NCBI GenBank assembly: GCA_963716865.1
Contig: CAVQUF010000004.1
Location: 434,001-498,000 of the forward strand
DNA length: 64,000 nt
Direction: 5' to 3'
DNA from: AC-32 sp963716865
Lineage (GTDB): Bacteria > Actinomycetota > Thermoleophilia > Gaiellales > Gaiellaceae
The notes beneath the pieces are model-generated. The model searched no databases, was not told the origin of the DNA, and saw nothing but the letters and a program-made list of their open reading frames with translations. This document shows positions 31,212-39,260 of this stretch, piece by piece (position 1 is the first letter of the stretch; each line of letters opens with the position of its first letter). The position numbers and the translations under genes are program-made.

Positions 31212-31877
31212 TTAGCGCTCCACCCGCGAGCCGCCGACGATGGCGTCGCGGCCGTCGTCGAACCGGACCCAGGCCTTGCCGTTGCCGTCGTAGTCGGGCG
31301 ACCACACGATCAGGGTCGCGTCCTCGCCGCCCACGCGCACGCGCTCCGTGCCCTCGGGCTCGGCGCCGCGCCAGACGCGGATGAACGGGTTCTCCTCCCA
31401 CTCGCGCCCGATCGTCGTCTCGTCGGTGTGGCCGGGAAGGACGCGCATCTCGGCCGGCAGCTGCATCAGCACGTCCATCACCGAGCGGCGGATCTGGTCG
31501 AGATCTCCCCCGCCGACCGCGTCCTTGAAGAGCACGTCGCCGGAGCAGACGGCCTCGCCGTTGAAGACGAACGCGAGGTGGTCGTCCTTGTGCCCGGGCG
31601 TCTTCAGCGCCTCGATCGAGAGGCCGCCCGTCTCGAGATCGCCCTTGACCACCGGGATGCGGTACTCCCTCTCGATCTCCTCGTCGCCGGCGATGTGGTC
31701 GTGGTCGGCGTGCGTCGTGAGCAGGTGCGTGATCCTGACGCCGTGCAGGTCGGCGGCCTCGAAGAGCGGCAGGAGCGGCGCGCCCGAGTCGACGAAGACC
31801 CCGGTCCCGCCGGTCATGTCCGCGATCAGGTACGCGTTGGACAGCCATTCCGGGTGCATGCTCCGCTCGACGATCAC
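31212..31877 (-). CDS. Metallo-beta-lactamase-fold hydrolase (glyoxalase II-like)
   Basis: The 221-aa protein has the metal motif HLLTTHADHDHIAGDEE (H-x-H-x-D-H), a downstream His in ALKTPGHKDDHLAFVF, an Asp in VCSGDVLFKDAVG and the final His in RVLPGHTDETTIG. This is the order of glyoxalase II and related thioesterases. The C-terminal 50 residues form a small beta-rich extension (VWSPDYDGNGKAWVRFDDG). It heads the MBL, glutaredoxin-like and methyltransferase operon; a detoxification role is inferred. Confidence 0.85.
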   Translation of the reverse strand: MIVERSMHPEWLSNAYLIADMTGGTGVFVDSGAPLLPLFEAADLHGVRITHLLTTHADHDHIAGDEEIEREYRIPVVKGDLETGGLSIEALKTPGHKDDHLAFVFNGEAVCSGDVLFKDAVGGGDLDQIRRSVMDVLMQLPAEMRVLPGHTDETTIGREWEENPFIRVWRGAEPEGTERVRVGGEDATLIVWSPDYDGNGKAWVRFDDGRDAIVGGSRVER

Positions 31878-31917
31878 GGCAACGCTAGGCTAGACGTTCC
31901 GACCGAGAGGAGGACGG

Positions 31918-32646
31918 ATGGCCGGTCTCATGTCACGGGCTTCGGCGATCGTCAAGGCGAAGATCTCGAAGCTGCTCGACCACGCCGAGGACCCGGCGGA
32001 GACGCTCGACTACTCGTACGAGCGCCAGCTCGAGCTGCTGCAGAACGTCAAGCGCGGGATCGCCGACGTCGTCACCGCCAAGAAGCGGCTGGAGCTCCAG
32101 GAGACACAGCTCGAGCAGAGCGTCGTCAAGCTCGACTCGCAGGCCCGCGAGGCCCTGGCGGCCAATCGGGAGGATCTCGCCCGCCAGGCGCTCGAGCGCA
32201 AGTCGGGACTCCAGCAGCAGCTCCAGAGCCTCGACACGCAGGCGAAGCAGCTCGAGGAGCAGCAGGCGAAGCTCGTGGCCAGCGAGAAGGCGCTCTCGGC
32301 CAAGGTCGAGGCGTTCCGCACGCAGAAGGAGACGATCAAGGCCCAGTACTCGGCCGCCGAGGCGCAGGTGAAGATCGGCGAGGCGGCGACCGGGATCGGC
32401 GAGGAGATGGCCGACACGGGGCTCGCGATCCAGCGCGCGAAGGACAAGACGGAGCAGATGCAGGCGCGCGCATCGGCGATCGACGAGCTGACCACCTCCG
32501 GCGCGCTCGAGGACTTCACGTCCGACCAGACCGAGCTCGACCGCCAGCTCGGCGCGCTCGCCTCCCAGTCTCAGGTGGACAAGGAGCTGGCCGCGATGAA
32601 GGCGGAGGTCGGCTCCGGCGAGCCGCAGAAGGAGCTCAAGAAGTGA
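31918..32646 (+). CDS. pspA: PspA/IM30 (Vipp1) family membrane-stress protein
   Basis: This 242-aa, almost wholly helical ESCRT-III-like protein has a short amphipathic N-terminal helix (MSRASAIVKAKISKLLDHA) that binds membrane, and AEDPAETLDYSYERQLELLQ, the family signature. Long coiled-coil hairpins follow to residue about 200. It guards the cytoplasmic membrane under envelope stress. GAGAGGAGG lies before the ATG. It leads the set PspA-PspAA with PspAB and HtpX nearby, as in many actinomycetes. Confidence 0.92.
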   Translation: MAGLMSRASAIVKAKISKLLDHAEDPAETLDYSYERQLELLQNVKRGIADVVTAKKRLELQETQLEQSVVKLDSQAREALAANREDLARQALERKSGLQQQLQSLDTQAKQLEEQQAKLVASEKALSAKVEAFRTQKETIKAQYSAAEAQVKIGEAATGIGEEMADTGLAIQRAKDKTEQMQARASAIDELTTSGALEDFTSDQTELDRQLGALASQSQVDKELAAMKAEVGSGEPQKELKK

Positions 32647-32933
32647 TCGTGCGGCTGATGAACGAGGGCCGCTTCGAGGTGGACGACGAGGTCGCGAAAG
32701 GCCTGAACGACATCGACGACCAGGCCGGCGCCGCGGTCGAGCGCGGCGACGAGGCCGAGCTCACGGCGCTGCTGCGCCGCATGGCCGAGGCGGTGCGCAC
32801 GAACGGCGTTCGCGTCCCCGACGAGGATCTCTCGGCCTCGGAGGCGATCATCCCGCCCGACGACCTCTCGCTCGAAGAGGCGCGCCGCCTGTTCGAGGAC
32901 GAGGGCCTGATCCCGGACTTGCCGGCTCCGTAG
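32643..32933 (+). CDS. PspA-associated protein PspAA
   Basis: The 96-aa acidic protein begins MIVRLMNEGRFEVDDEVAKG and contains RMAEAVRTNGVRVPDEDLSA then SEAIIPPDDLSLEEARRLF, the pattern of the actinobacterial PspAA family found next to PspA. The GTG start overlaps the pspA TGA (GTGA), so it is translationally coupled. Its function is thought to modulate PspA; the mechanism is unknown. Confidence 0.85.
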   Translation: MIVRLMNEGRFEVDDEVAKGLNDIDDQAGAAVERGDEAELTALLRRMAEAVRTNGVRVPDEDLSASEAIIPPDDLSLEEARRLFEDEGLIPDLPAP

Positions 32934-32937
32934 CCTC

Positions 32938-33516
32938 TCAGACAGGTGCATCGAACAGCCCGAACCAGCGGCTCAGGTCCTGCTCGACGGGGAGCTCCTT
33001 CTCCATCTTCGCCTTCAGCTCGAGCTCCTCGGCGTTGTCCCGCTCCTGGCCCTCGCCGGTCGGGACGAACGGCCAGAACGCGCCCGGCTTGAAGCCGTAG
33101 ATCCAGTAGACCCGCTTCTCCTTGAAGTTCCCGTCGAACGGGAACAGGGCCGCGAGCAGCTGGGGCCCGAAGCCGCGAGCCTCCAGCTCGGACGCGACCA
33201 CGTGGACGGTCGTGACCAGGTCCTCGAAGTCCTGGTCGTGGACGACCAGCCACTCGAAGCCGAGGTCGTCGGTCTTGTGCTCGACCTTCGAGCCCGCCTC
33301 CTTCGCGACCGCGTCCAGCAGCTCCTGGAGTTCGTTCTCTGCCCGGATGAACGACTCGGCCGAGAGCGGCTTGAAGCAGACGCCCGCGGAGCCCGAGGGC
33401 TTCAGGTCGAGGTCGGACTGGAGCGTGATCCGCGCGGTCGAGATCGCGAACAGCCGGTCGTCGGTGGCCGGATCCTTGAGCTTGCTCCGGCCGAAGAGAA
33501 CGTCCCTGAGACCCAA
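32938..33516 (-). CDS. PspA-associated protein PspAB
   Basis: The 192-aa soluble protein starts MGLRDVLFGRSKLKDPATDD and has FEWLVVHDQDFEDLVTTVHV and ELEARGFGPQLLAALFPF, as in the PspAB family that accompanies PspA, PspAA and HtpX in actinobacteria. It is transcribed toward PspAA (4-bp gap between stops) and follows HtpX on the same strand 110 bp upstream. No catalytic motif is visible. Confidence 0.82.
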   Translation of the reverse strand: MGLRDVLFGRSKLKDPATDDRLFAISTARITLQSDLDLKPSGSAGVCFKPLSAESFIRAENELQELLDAVAKEAGSKVEHKTDDLGFEWLVVHDQDFEDLVTTVHVVASELEARGFGPQLLAALFPFDGNFKEKRVYWIYGFKPGAFWPFVPTGEGQERDNAEELELKAKMEKELPVEQDLSRWFGLFDAPV

Positions 33517-33625
33517 CGGCTAGCTCAGAAGGCGTCGCTTGCGACGCCGTCATCAGGAGGCACGGCTTTGCCGGGCCTCCGTCGGAACTGACCGCTCGAC
33601 ACCATCGAATTCACCAGCCACGCGG

Positions 33626-34534
33626 CTAAGAAACCGGACGCCCCATCTCCCGGGCGATCTCGGCCAGGGCGGCGAGGCGCTTCTCGAGCGGCGGGTGGTC
33701 CATGAACAGCTCCGAGAAGCCCTTCTTGACAGTCGCCGGGATGATGAAGAGCGCGTTCACCGCCTGGACCTCGCGCAGGTCCTTCTGCGGGATCAGCGTC
33801 ATCTGGCTCGAGATCTTCTGGAGCGCGCTCATCAGGTACTCGGGAGCGCCGGTGATCAGAGCAGAGCCGCGGTCGGCCGCGTACTCGCGGTAGCGCGAGA
33901 GCGTGCGGATCAGGACCCAGCTGATCGCGTACGTGACGATCGAGACGACGGCGACGATCAGCCAGACGGGAACCGCGTTGTTGTTGTCGCGCGAGCCCCC
34001 GAAAAAGCCGCTGTAGAGGCCGATGCGGGTCATCAGCCCGGCCAGCATCGCGAAGAACGACGCGAGGGTCATGACCAGCACGTCGCGGTTGGCGATGTGC
34101 GTCAGCTCGTGCGCGAGGACGCCCTCGATCTCCTTCTCGTCGAGCCGGTCCCAGAGACCTGTCGTGACCGCGACGACCGCGCGCTTCTGGTTGCGGCCGG
34201 TCGCGAAGGCGTTCGGGACCGGCGTGTCCACGATCGCGACTCGCGGCTTGCGCAGGTCTGCCATCCCGCACAGGCGCTCGATCATCGCGTGCAGCTCGGG
34301 CGCCTCGTCGGGCCCGACGATCTTCGCGCCCGAGGCGCGGAGGGCGAGCTTGTCGGAGGTGAAGTACTGGAAGAACGCCAGCCCGCCGATGATGATGATC
34401 CCGAAGTAGAGGCCGACGTTGAAGATGGAGAAGAGAACGACGGCGAAGAGGACGTAGAGCAGGCCGAGCAGGAAGCTCGTCAGGAGCATCCGTGCGGTCA
34501 GGCCAAAGTCCCGTCCGTAAGCCTTGCGTTTCAT
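33626..34534 (-). CDS. htpX: HtpX-type M48 membrane metalloprotease
   Basis: The 302-aa protein has two N-terminal helices, the zinc motif VLAHELTHIANRDVLVMTL (HExxH) and a downstream Glu in SRYREYAADRGSALITG, followed by LREVQAVNALFIIP and a C-terminal FMDHPPLEKRLAALAEIARE, the standard HtpX ending. It degrades damaged membrane proteins in the cytoplasmic membrane. AAGGAGG precedes the ATG at 34534. Its location beside the psp genes fits a membrane-quality-control module. Confidence 0.93.
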   Translation of the reverse strand: MKRKAYGRDFGLTARMLLTSFLLGLLYVLFAVVLFSIFNVGLYFGIIIIGGLAFFQYFTSDKLALRASGAKIVGPDEAPELHAMIERLCGMADLRKPRVAIVDTPVPNAFATGRNQKRAVVAVTTGLWDRLDEKEIEGVLAHELTHIANRDVLVMTLASFFAMLAGLMTRIGLYSGFFGGSRDNNNAVPVWLIVAVVSIVTYAISWVLIRTLSRYREYAADRGSALITGAPEYLMSALQKISSQMTLIPQKDLREVQAVNALFIIPATVKKGFSELFMDHPPLEKRLAALAEIAREMGRPVS

Positions 34535-34549
34535 CGAGAATCGCCCTCC

Positions 34550-36079
34550 TTGAAGGCGCGTAGGTCCACCTGGATTGTAGCCCTGGGGCTCGGACTCGCC
34601 GCGGCGCTCGCAGGAACCGCTGCCGCGGCGCCCTCCGAGCGCGTGGCAGTGATCGTCGCGCCGGCCTCTTCCCCGGTGTTCACTTCGCCAGGAGCCGCGC
34701 ACGGCCTCCTCGTCGTCGGCGCGGGGCCAACCGTCAGCCGGCAGGGAGCTCTCGCTTCGCTCCTCCGCGGGAAGATGGGCAACGCGAGCGTCCACGGCGG
34801 CATCCCGGGCGGCAAGCGGCAGATCTCGCTCGCGAGCCGCCCGGGACAAACGACGTTCTACGTCGCCCTTCCGCCGCCGGGCAGGCGCCACAACGTCGTC
34901 CGCTATCCGATCGCGGTGGTCGGGCCCCGCTATCGCGGATTGTTGACCTCGACCTCGACGCGCCTGGACGGGCTCGTCGCGATCGGCGACGTCGCCCCCT
35001 CCGCGCTCGCGATCGCCGCGGGCAAGAAGCCGCGGATCGGATCGCGCTCCGCGAGCGCGCCGCTCGCGCACCTCCGGTGGCTCGACCACCGGCTCGACCA
35101 CGCGCATGCGTCGCGTACCGGGGCGCAGCTCGTCCTCGTCGGGCTCGTCGCTCTGTTCGGCCTGCTCGCGCTCGCCCTGCGGTCGGCCTCGCTCGGCCGC
35201 GCTGCGTTTCTCTCCACGCCCGTCTGCCTCGTCGTCGCGGTCACGCTCAGCGGGATCGGCGTGACGAGGCCGTGGCAGGTCGTCACCGCCCTCGCGCTCG
35301 CCGCGGGAGCGCTCTCGCTCGCCGGAGGCGTCCTGCTGCGACCACGCGCTCGGCTCGCGCTCGGGCTGACGGCCGTCTTCGCCTTCCTGTTCGCCGTGAT
35401 GTGGGCCAGACCGGAGTGGAACGCGCTCGCAGCGATCGGGCCGCGCCCCGACGGCGGCGGGCGCTTCTACGGGGTGAACAACCAGGTCGAGACGATGCTG
35501 CTCGCGCCCGCACTGGTGCTCTGCGCCCTCGTGGGCCGTCGCGCGCTCCCTGTCGTCGCGCTGTTCCTGGCGGCCGGAATCGCCGCGAGCCAGGTCGGCG
35601 CGGACGGCGGCGGCCTGATCTCCTACCTCGCGGGATTCGTGGTGCTCGGACTGCGGCTCCGCGAGACGCGGCCGAGCCCCGCCCGCGTCGCCGTCGTGAC
35701 CGGAATCGCCGCCGCGACGGCCCTCGCGCTCGTCGGGATCGACTCCGCGACCGGTGGCTCGAGCCACGTCACGAAGGCGGTCGGGGGAGGCCCAGGCACC
35801 GTGGCCGGAGACCTGGGCCACCGGCTGCACCTCTCGGCGATCTCGGTCACGTCCAACTGGCACGCGGCGCTCCTCTTCACGGCCGGCCTCGCCGCACTCG
35901 CCTGGCTCGCGTTCCGGCATCCCCGCCTTGCCGTGCTCGACGCCTTCCTCATTGCGCTCGCGGTCTCGCTGCTCGTGAACGACACGCCGGTCGACATCGC
36001 CGGGCTGGGCGCGCTCTCCGGGCTCGTGCTCTGGGTGTGGCTCGGGCGAAGCGGCGAGCGCCTCGGCCCGCTCGATTAG
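34550..36079 (+). CDS. Exported polytopic membrane protein of unknown function
   Basis: The 509-aa protein from a TTG at 34550 has a signal peptide (STWIVALGLGLAAALAGTAAA), an extracytoplasmic N-terminal domain of about 150 residues (VAVIVAPASSPVF and similar), then about ten helices. A conserved-looking motif GGGRFYGVNNQVETMLLAP sits between helices, recalling 'FYG-x-x-N-E' motifs of uncharacterised membrane proteins. No function is assigned. The start is only 15 bp from the divergent htpX start, so either the promoters overlap inside the genes or the true start differs. Confidence 0.65.
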   Translation: MKARRSTWIVALGLGLAAALAGTAAAAPSERVAVIVAPASSPVFTSPGAAHGLLVVGAGPTVSRQGALASLLRGKMGNASVHGGIPGGKRQISLASRPGQTTFYVALPPPGRRHNVVRYPIAVVGPRYRGLLTSTSTRLDGLVAIGDVAPSALAIAAGKKPRIGSRSASAPLAHLRWLDHRLDHAHASRTGAQLVLVGLVALFGLLALALRSASLGRAAFLSTPVCLVVAVTLSGIGVTRPWQVVTALALAAGALSLAGGVLLRPRARLALGLTAVFAFLFAVMWARPEWNALAAIGPRPDGGGRFYGVNNQVETMLLAPALVLCALVGRRALPVVALFLAAGIAASQVGADGGGLISYLAGFVVLGLRLRETRPSPARVAVVTGIAAATALALVGIDSATGGSSHVTKAVGGGPGTVAGDLGHRLHLSAISVTSNWHAALLFTAGLAALAWLAFRHPRLAVLDAFLIALAVSLLVNDTPVDIAGLGALSGLVLWVWLGRSGERLGPLD

Positions 36080-36090
36080 ACTCGCCACGC

Positions 36091-36516
36091 ATGCGCCGCC
36101 TTGCGCCGCTTCTAGGGGTCTCGCTCCTTCTGCTCGCCGGCTGCGGCGGCGGCAAGACCGTCTCGCCGGTTCCGGAGACGGTAGTGGGGACGCTGCCGAC
36201 GACGACCCAGTCGACAGCAGGGCCGCCCGGCAATGCGACGGCCGGCGCAGCGCTCTTCAAGTCCAAGGGCTGCGACGGCTGCCATACGTTCAAGCCGGCG
36301 GGTTCCACCGCGACGACCGGCCCCGACCTGGACAAGCTCCCCGAGCTGGCGCAGAAGGCGAACCGCGGTTCGCTCGCCGACTTCACGCACGAGTCGATCG
36401 AGAACCCGAGCGCCTACGTCGAGTCGGGGTACCAGAACATCATGCCCGACTTCGGGGCCCAGCTTTCCCAGCAGCAGATCGCCGATCTCGTCGCCTACCT
36501 GACGACGAAGGGTTGA
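36091..36516 (+). CDS. Lipoprotein cytochrome c
   Basis: The 141-aa protein has a lipoprotein signal (PLLGVSLLLLAGC, lipobox Cys at 18), a flexible Thr/Pro-rich stretch to about residue 45, then a class I cytochrome c domain: FKSKGCDGCHTFKP (heme-binding CxxCH) and YQNIMPDFGAQLSQ, whose Met is the distal ligand. It probably carries electrons at the outer face of the membrane. It ends TGA overlapping the TTG of serS, so the two are coupled. Confidence 0.9.
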   Translation: MRRLAPLLGVSLLLLAGCGGGKTVSPVPETVVGTLPTTTQSTAGPPGNATAGAALFKSKGCDGCHTFKPAGSTATTGPDLDKLPELAQKANRGSLADFTHESIENPSAYVESGYQNIMPDFGAQLSQQQIADLVAYLTTKG

Positions 36517-37736
36517 TCGACCTCAGAGCCGCGCGGGCCGATCCCGAGGGTTACCGCGCCGCCCTCGCCCGCAAGGGCGCCGCCGGGGTCTTCGACGAGC
36601 TGCTCGAGGCGGACGCGCGCTGGCGCGAGCTCGAGACGGAGGCGAGCGACCTCCGCGCGCAGACGAAGACAAAGGGCAAGCCCTCGCCGGAGCAGCTCGA
36701 GCAGCTCAAGGCGCTGAAGGCGAAGCTCCAGCAGGTCGAGTCCGAGCACGAGCAGGCGGCGCAGAGGCGGCAGGAGCTGCTCGACCGCGTCCCGAACCCG
36801 CCCGACCCGTCGGTTCCGGACGGTCTGACCGAGGACGACGCGGTTGAGCTCAGGCGGGTCGGTGAGCCGCCGTCGTTCGGCTTCGAGCCGCGCGACCATC
36901 TCGACCTCTCGGCGCCCCACGGCTGGATCGACCTCGAGCGGGCTGCGCGGGTCTCCGGGTCGCGTTTCGCCTACCGCGTGGGCGAGGCGGCGCTGGTCGA
37001 GCTCGCCCTCTACCGCTTCGCGCTCGACCGGGTCGTGGCGAAGGGCTTCGTCCCGGTCCTGCCGCCCGTGCTCGTCCGCGAGGAGGCGATGTACGGCACG
37101 GGGTTCCTGCCGACCGACGAGGTCAACATCTACCGCGTCGAGCGCGACGAGCTCTTCCTCACGGGAACCTCGGAGGTCGGTCTCGCGAGCTTCCACACGG
37201 GCGAGGAGCTCGACGGGCTGCCGCGCCGGTACGCCGGCTACTCGACGAACTTCCGCCGCGAGTCGGGCGCCGCCGGCAAGGACACGCGCGGGATGTTCCG
37301 AGTGCACCAATTCGACAAGGTCGAGATGTTCGTCTTCTGCGAGCCGGAGCGCTCGGCCGAGGAGCACGACGCGCTGCTCGCCGTCGAGGAGGAGCTCGTC
37401 CAGGAGCTCGGCTACCCCTACCGCGTCGTGAACGTGGCGGCGGGCGACCTCGGCGCCTCGGCGGCGAAGAAGTACGACATCGAGGCGTGGTTCCCGGGAC
37501 AGGAGCGCTACCGCGAGATCTCCTCGACCTCGAACACGACCGACTACCAGGCGCGGCGGCTCGGCGTCCGCTTCCGGCATGACGGCAAGCTCGAGCCGGT
37601 GCACACGCTGAACGGGACGGCGATGACCGCCCGCTGGCTGATCGCGCTGATGGAGAACTTCCAGGACGAGGGCGGCGCAATCGCCGTCCCCGAGGTCCTG
37701 ACGCAGTTCGGCGCCCCGCCCCGCCTCGGCGGCTGA
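36513..37736 (+). CDS. serS: Seryl-tRNA synthetase
   Basis: The 407-aa class II synthetase attaches Ser to tRNA-Ser. The N-terminal coiled-coil arm (about residues 25-100, for example QLEQLKALKAKLQQVESEHE) grips the long variable arm of tRNA-Ser. Motif 2 is STNFRRESGAAGKDTRGMFR, the Ser-binding loop is LTGTSEVGLASFHTGEELDG and motif 3 is LNGTAMTARWLIALMENF. The start is TTG at 36513 inside the cytochrome stop. The tRNA-Ser(UGA) gene lies 92 bp downstream. Confidence 0.95.
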   Translation: MIDLRAARADPEGYRAALARKGAAGVFDELLEADARWRELETEASDLRAQTKTKGKPSPEQLEQLKALKAKLQQVESEHEQAAQRRQELLDRVPNPPDPSVPDGLTEDDAVELRRVGEPPSFGFEPRDHLDLSAPHGWIDLERAARVSGSRFAYRVGEAALVELALYRFALDRVVAKGFVPVLPPVLVREEAMYGTGFLPTDEVNIYRVERDELFLTGTSEVGLASFHTGEELDGLPRRYAGYSTNFRRESGAAGKDTRGMFRVHQFDKVEMFVFCEPERSAEEHDALLAVEEELVQELGYPYRVVNVAAGDLGASAAKKYDIEAWFPGQERYREISSTSNTTDYQARRLGVRFRHDGKLEPVHTLNGTAMTARWLIALMENFQDEGGAIAVPEVLTQFGAPPRLGG

Positions 37737-37758
37737 GCTACAGCGACTCAACCGACTT

Positions 37759-37775
37759 AGTAACAGACTGTTACT
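37759..37775. promoter_or_regulatory. 17-bp perfect palindrome between serS and tRNA-Ser
   Basis: AGTAACAG-A-CTGTTACT is a perfect inverted repeat around a single central base, 22 bp after serS. The arms are too close to make an efficient RNA hairpin unless the loop opens to AGACT, and no T-run follows. It looks more like a protein-binding site than a terminator. Confidence 0.45.
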
Positions 37776-37828
37776 TGGAGGGGTGAGCGCGGGTCATTCT
37801 GGCCGGGGCGCTGCGACAATGAGTGCCC

Positions 37829-37917
37829 GGCGGGGTGCCAGAGCGGACGAATGGGGCGGTCTTGAAAACCGCTGGCGCCGGAAACGGCGCCCGTGGGTTC
37901 GAATCCCACCCCCGCCG
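37829..37917 (+). tRNA. tRNA-Ser (anticodon UGA)
   Basis: An 89-nt class II tRNA has acceptor GGCGGGG pairing with CCCCGCC, discriminator G, anticodon stem GCGGT/ACCGC with loop CTTGAAA (anticodon TGA), a long variable arm GGCGCCGGAAACGGCGCC, and T-arm GTGGGTTCGAATCCCAC. CCA is not encoded. It lies next to serS. The sequence immediately after its 3' end is duplicated near 41640, which marks it as a possible insertion point. Confidence 0.95.
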
Positions 37918-37943
37918 CTCGTTGTTCGCCGTTGGGCCTCTCG

Positions 37944-38156
37944 TCAGCCCGCGAACTTGATTCGGTAGACGCGAATGCCCTTCGTGCAACGGATCTGAGA
38001 GCCGTCTGGGCCGTTTGAGGGCGTGCACAGGTACCCCCCGGGAGTACGGAACGTGGTCTTTCCCGTCCACTTGTAGCGGCGCTGCTCTCCTGCGGCCGCC
38101 ACGCAGGTGAGGTTCCGCAGCGGAGCGGCAGGCAATGCGCAGGGCGCATCTCCCAA
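37944..38156 (-). pseudogene. Orphan copy of a C-terminal Cys-containing module
   Basis: The encoded stretch NLTCVAAAGEQRRYKWTGK, TTFRTPGGYLC and IRCTKGIRVYRIKFAG is clearly homologous, also at DNA level, to the last 65 residues of the 1093-aa secreted protein at 41663-44944. Upstream of LRNLTC the similarity stops (about 38118), and no signal peptide or parent protein is present. The fragment and 20-25 bases beyond its stop begin right after the tRNA-Ser 3' end. It is most simply a broken remnant of a larger secreted-protein gene. Confidence 0.65.
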
Positions 38157-38266
38157 ACCCGGCCCAAGCAGCCTACGCTCGAGCCGCGTGCCTGCCTAGT
38201 GGCCGTTTCGGACGTGGCACGCGAGCGTCGAGATGGGCGAAGCGGAACGAGACATACTGCTTCCCC

Positions 38267-38356
38267 CCGCGGGGCGCCGGGGGAGAGTTGCGAGTGGTAG
38301 CCGCCCCGCGGAGGGCGACTGCGGCTGTTACCCCCACTCAAAGGAAACGGCCGCAG
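38267..38356. ncRNA. Candidate structured RNA: two long hairpins with complementary loops
   Basis: Hairpin 1 has a perfect 10-bp stem (38267-38276 with 38302-38311) and a 25-nt loop. Hairpin 2 has an 11-bp stem with one G-U wobble (38319-38329 with 38346-38356) and a 16-nt loop. Loop 1 contains GAGTGG (38292-38297) and loop 2 contains CCACTC (38334-38339), so a six-base kissing interaction is possible. A weaker third stem (CCAAG/CTTGG, from about 38365) follows. Orientation is unknown. It matches no RNA family I recognise and lies in a gene-poor island. Confidence 0.4.
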
Positions 38357-38390
38357 AAGCGTTTCCAAGAGTCTAGGGTCCTTGGTCATC

Positions 38391-38751
38391 CGCCGCCGGG
38401 TCAAGCTCCGAGGAGCGCAATCGGCGTCATCGGCCAAGAAGAGTGTCGTATATTTGCAGCAGGAGCCGGGCGCGGGACACGCTCTGGGCGGTCAGAGGAC
38501 CAACGGGGGAGACAGAAGCGAGACCCCGCCGGCCCCACGGCGCGCGGCCGGCCGGCAGCACTTCCGGGCCGGCGCGCGGCCAAGTCACGAAAGAGCCACG
38601 TCGCGGCGAACGAGGCGGGAGTGCCCAGACCGACGGACAGACCTGAACCACAGCACGAGGGATGGAGCCTTTGAAGCGCCGCGACGATTGCGCTGTGTGT
38701 ATGCGGCGAACTCTCTTGCATGCGGCGAAACTGCGGAGAGAGGTGAATCAG
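38391..38751. other. Gene-poor stretch, no supported gene
   Basis: About 360 bases between the structured element and the Flp pilin. All long frames here look like antisense or random translation (high Arg/Pro, no domain). The last 20 bases carry the pilin Shine-Dalgarno (GAGAGAGGTGA). A TATATTT stretch near 38448 is the most AT-rich spot and might hold a promoter, but no convincing -35/-10 pair was found. Confidence 0.5.
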
Positions 38752-38898
38752 ATGAAGCTGTTCACCTCGTTTGCGGTCATCGCCCGGTCGCTGGGCGACC
38801 GCGAGGAAGGGCAGTCTTTGGTGGAAGAAAGCCTGGCTTTGGCCCTGTTCGGCCTCGCCATCTGGGGCGCGATTTCGCTTCTCACGCGGCTGGCGTAG
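38752..38898 (+). CDS. Flp/Fap-type (type IVb) pilin-like small protein
   Basis: The 48-aa protein MKLFTSFAVIARSLGDREEG followed by QSLVEESLALALFGLAIWGA has the class III signal layout of Flp pilins: a short basic leader, G-Q-S-L-V-E with the conserved Glu at +5 after the cleavage Gly, and one hydrophobic helix. A good Shine-Dalgarno precedes the ATG. No Tad secretion genes are in the window, and the usual Tyr after VE is replaced by Glu. It may be an orphan pilin or a relic in the island. Confidence 0.65.
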   Translation: MKLFTSFAVIARSLGDREEGQSLVEESLALALFGLAIWGAISLLTRLA

Positions 38899-39260
38899 GC
38901 CTTGAGGCTGTGCCAGTCGATGATCCTCGTCTGGTGCCCTCTCGGCCATGCCACGCAGCGTCCGGGCCGCTTCCTCGTGGCCGTCGCCGACGAGAGCCGC
39001 GAGACAAGACGCGGCCATTGCGGCCTCTGCGATCGTCACCTCGGAGCGCTCCTCGAGGTAGCGCTTGAGCCAGCGGGCCGCTACGCGCGAATTCCGGCGC
39101 GGATCCTTGTGTAGGCGATCAGCACCGTCAGCTCGAGCGCTTCGGGGAGGCTGATCCGGCCGATCTCCTTCGCCGTCGCCTCGGCGACGAGCAGGTTTCT
39201 CGTGCTCGAGCGCTCGCCCAGTAGGTTGCTCTCGAATGGGCCGTGCGGCAGCCGACCCAT
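38899..39260 (-). pseudogene. Conserved-type hypothetical protein, frameshifted
   Basis: Two frames on the minus strand read as one protein. ATG 39260 gives MGRLPHGPFESNLLGERSST, then RNLLVAEATAKEIGRISLPE and ALELTVLIAYT; after a two-base surplus (an extra AC at about 39107-39112) the sense continues DPRRNSRVAARWLKRYLEER then SEVTIAEAAMAASCLAALVG and RTLRGMAERA. I recall similar helical proteins of unknown role being common in Thermoleophilia, but cannot name a family. The 3' end is unclear; the shown end is where sense fades before the antisense pilin. The ATG region overlaps the start of the amidase on the other strand. Confidence 0.5.

Noticed and set aside
37757..38437. Minus-strand 226-codon frame containing GVGFEPTG
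   Set aside because: That segment is the translation of tRNA-Ser read antisense; the rest is low-complexity Arg/Pro/Ser sequence without domain or ribosome site.
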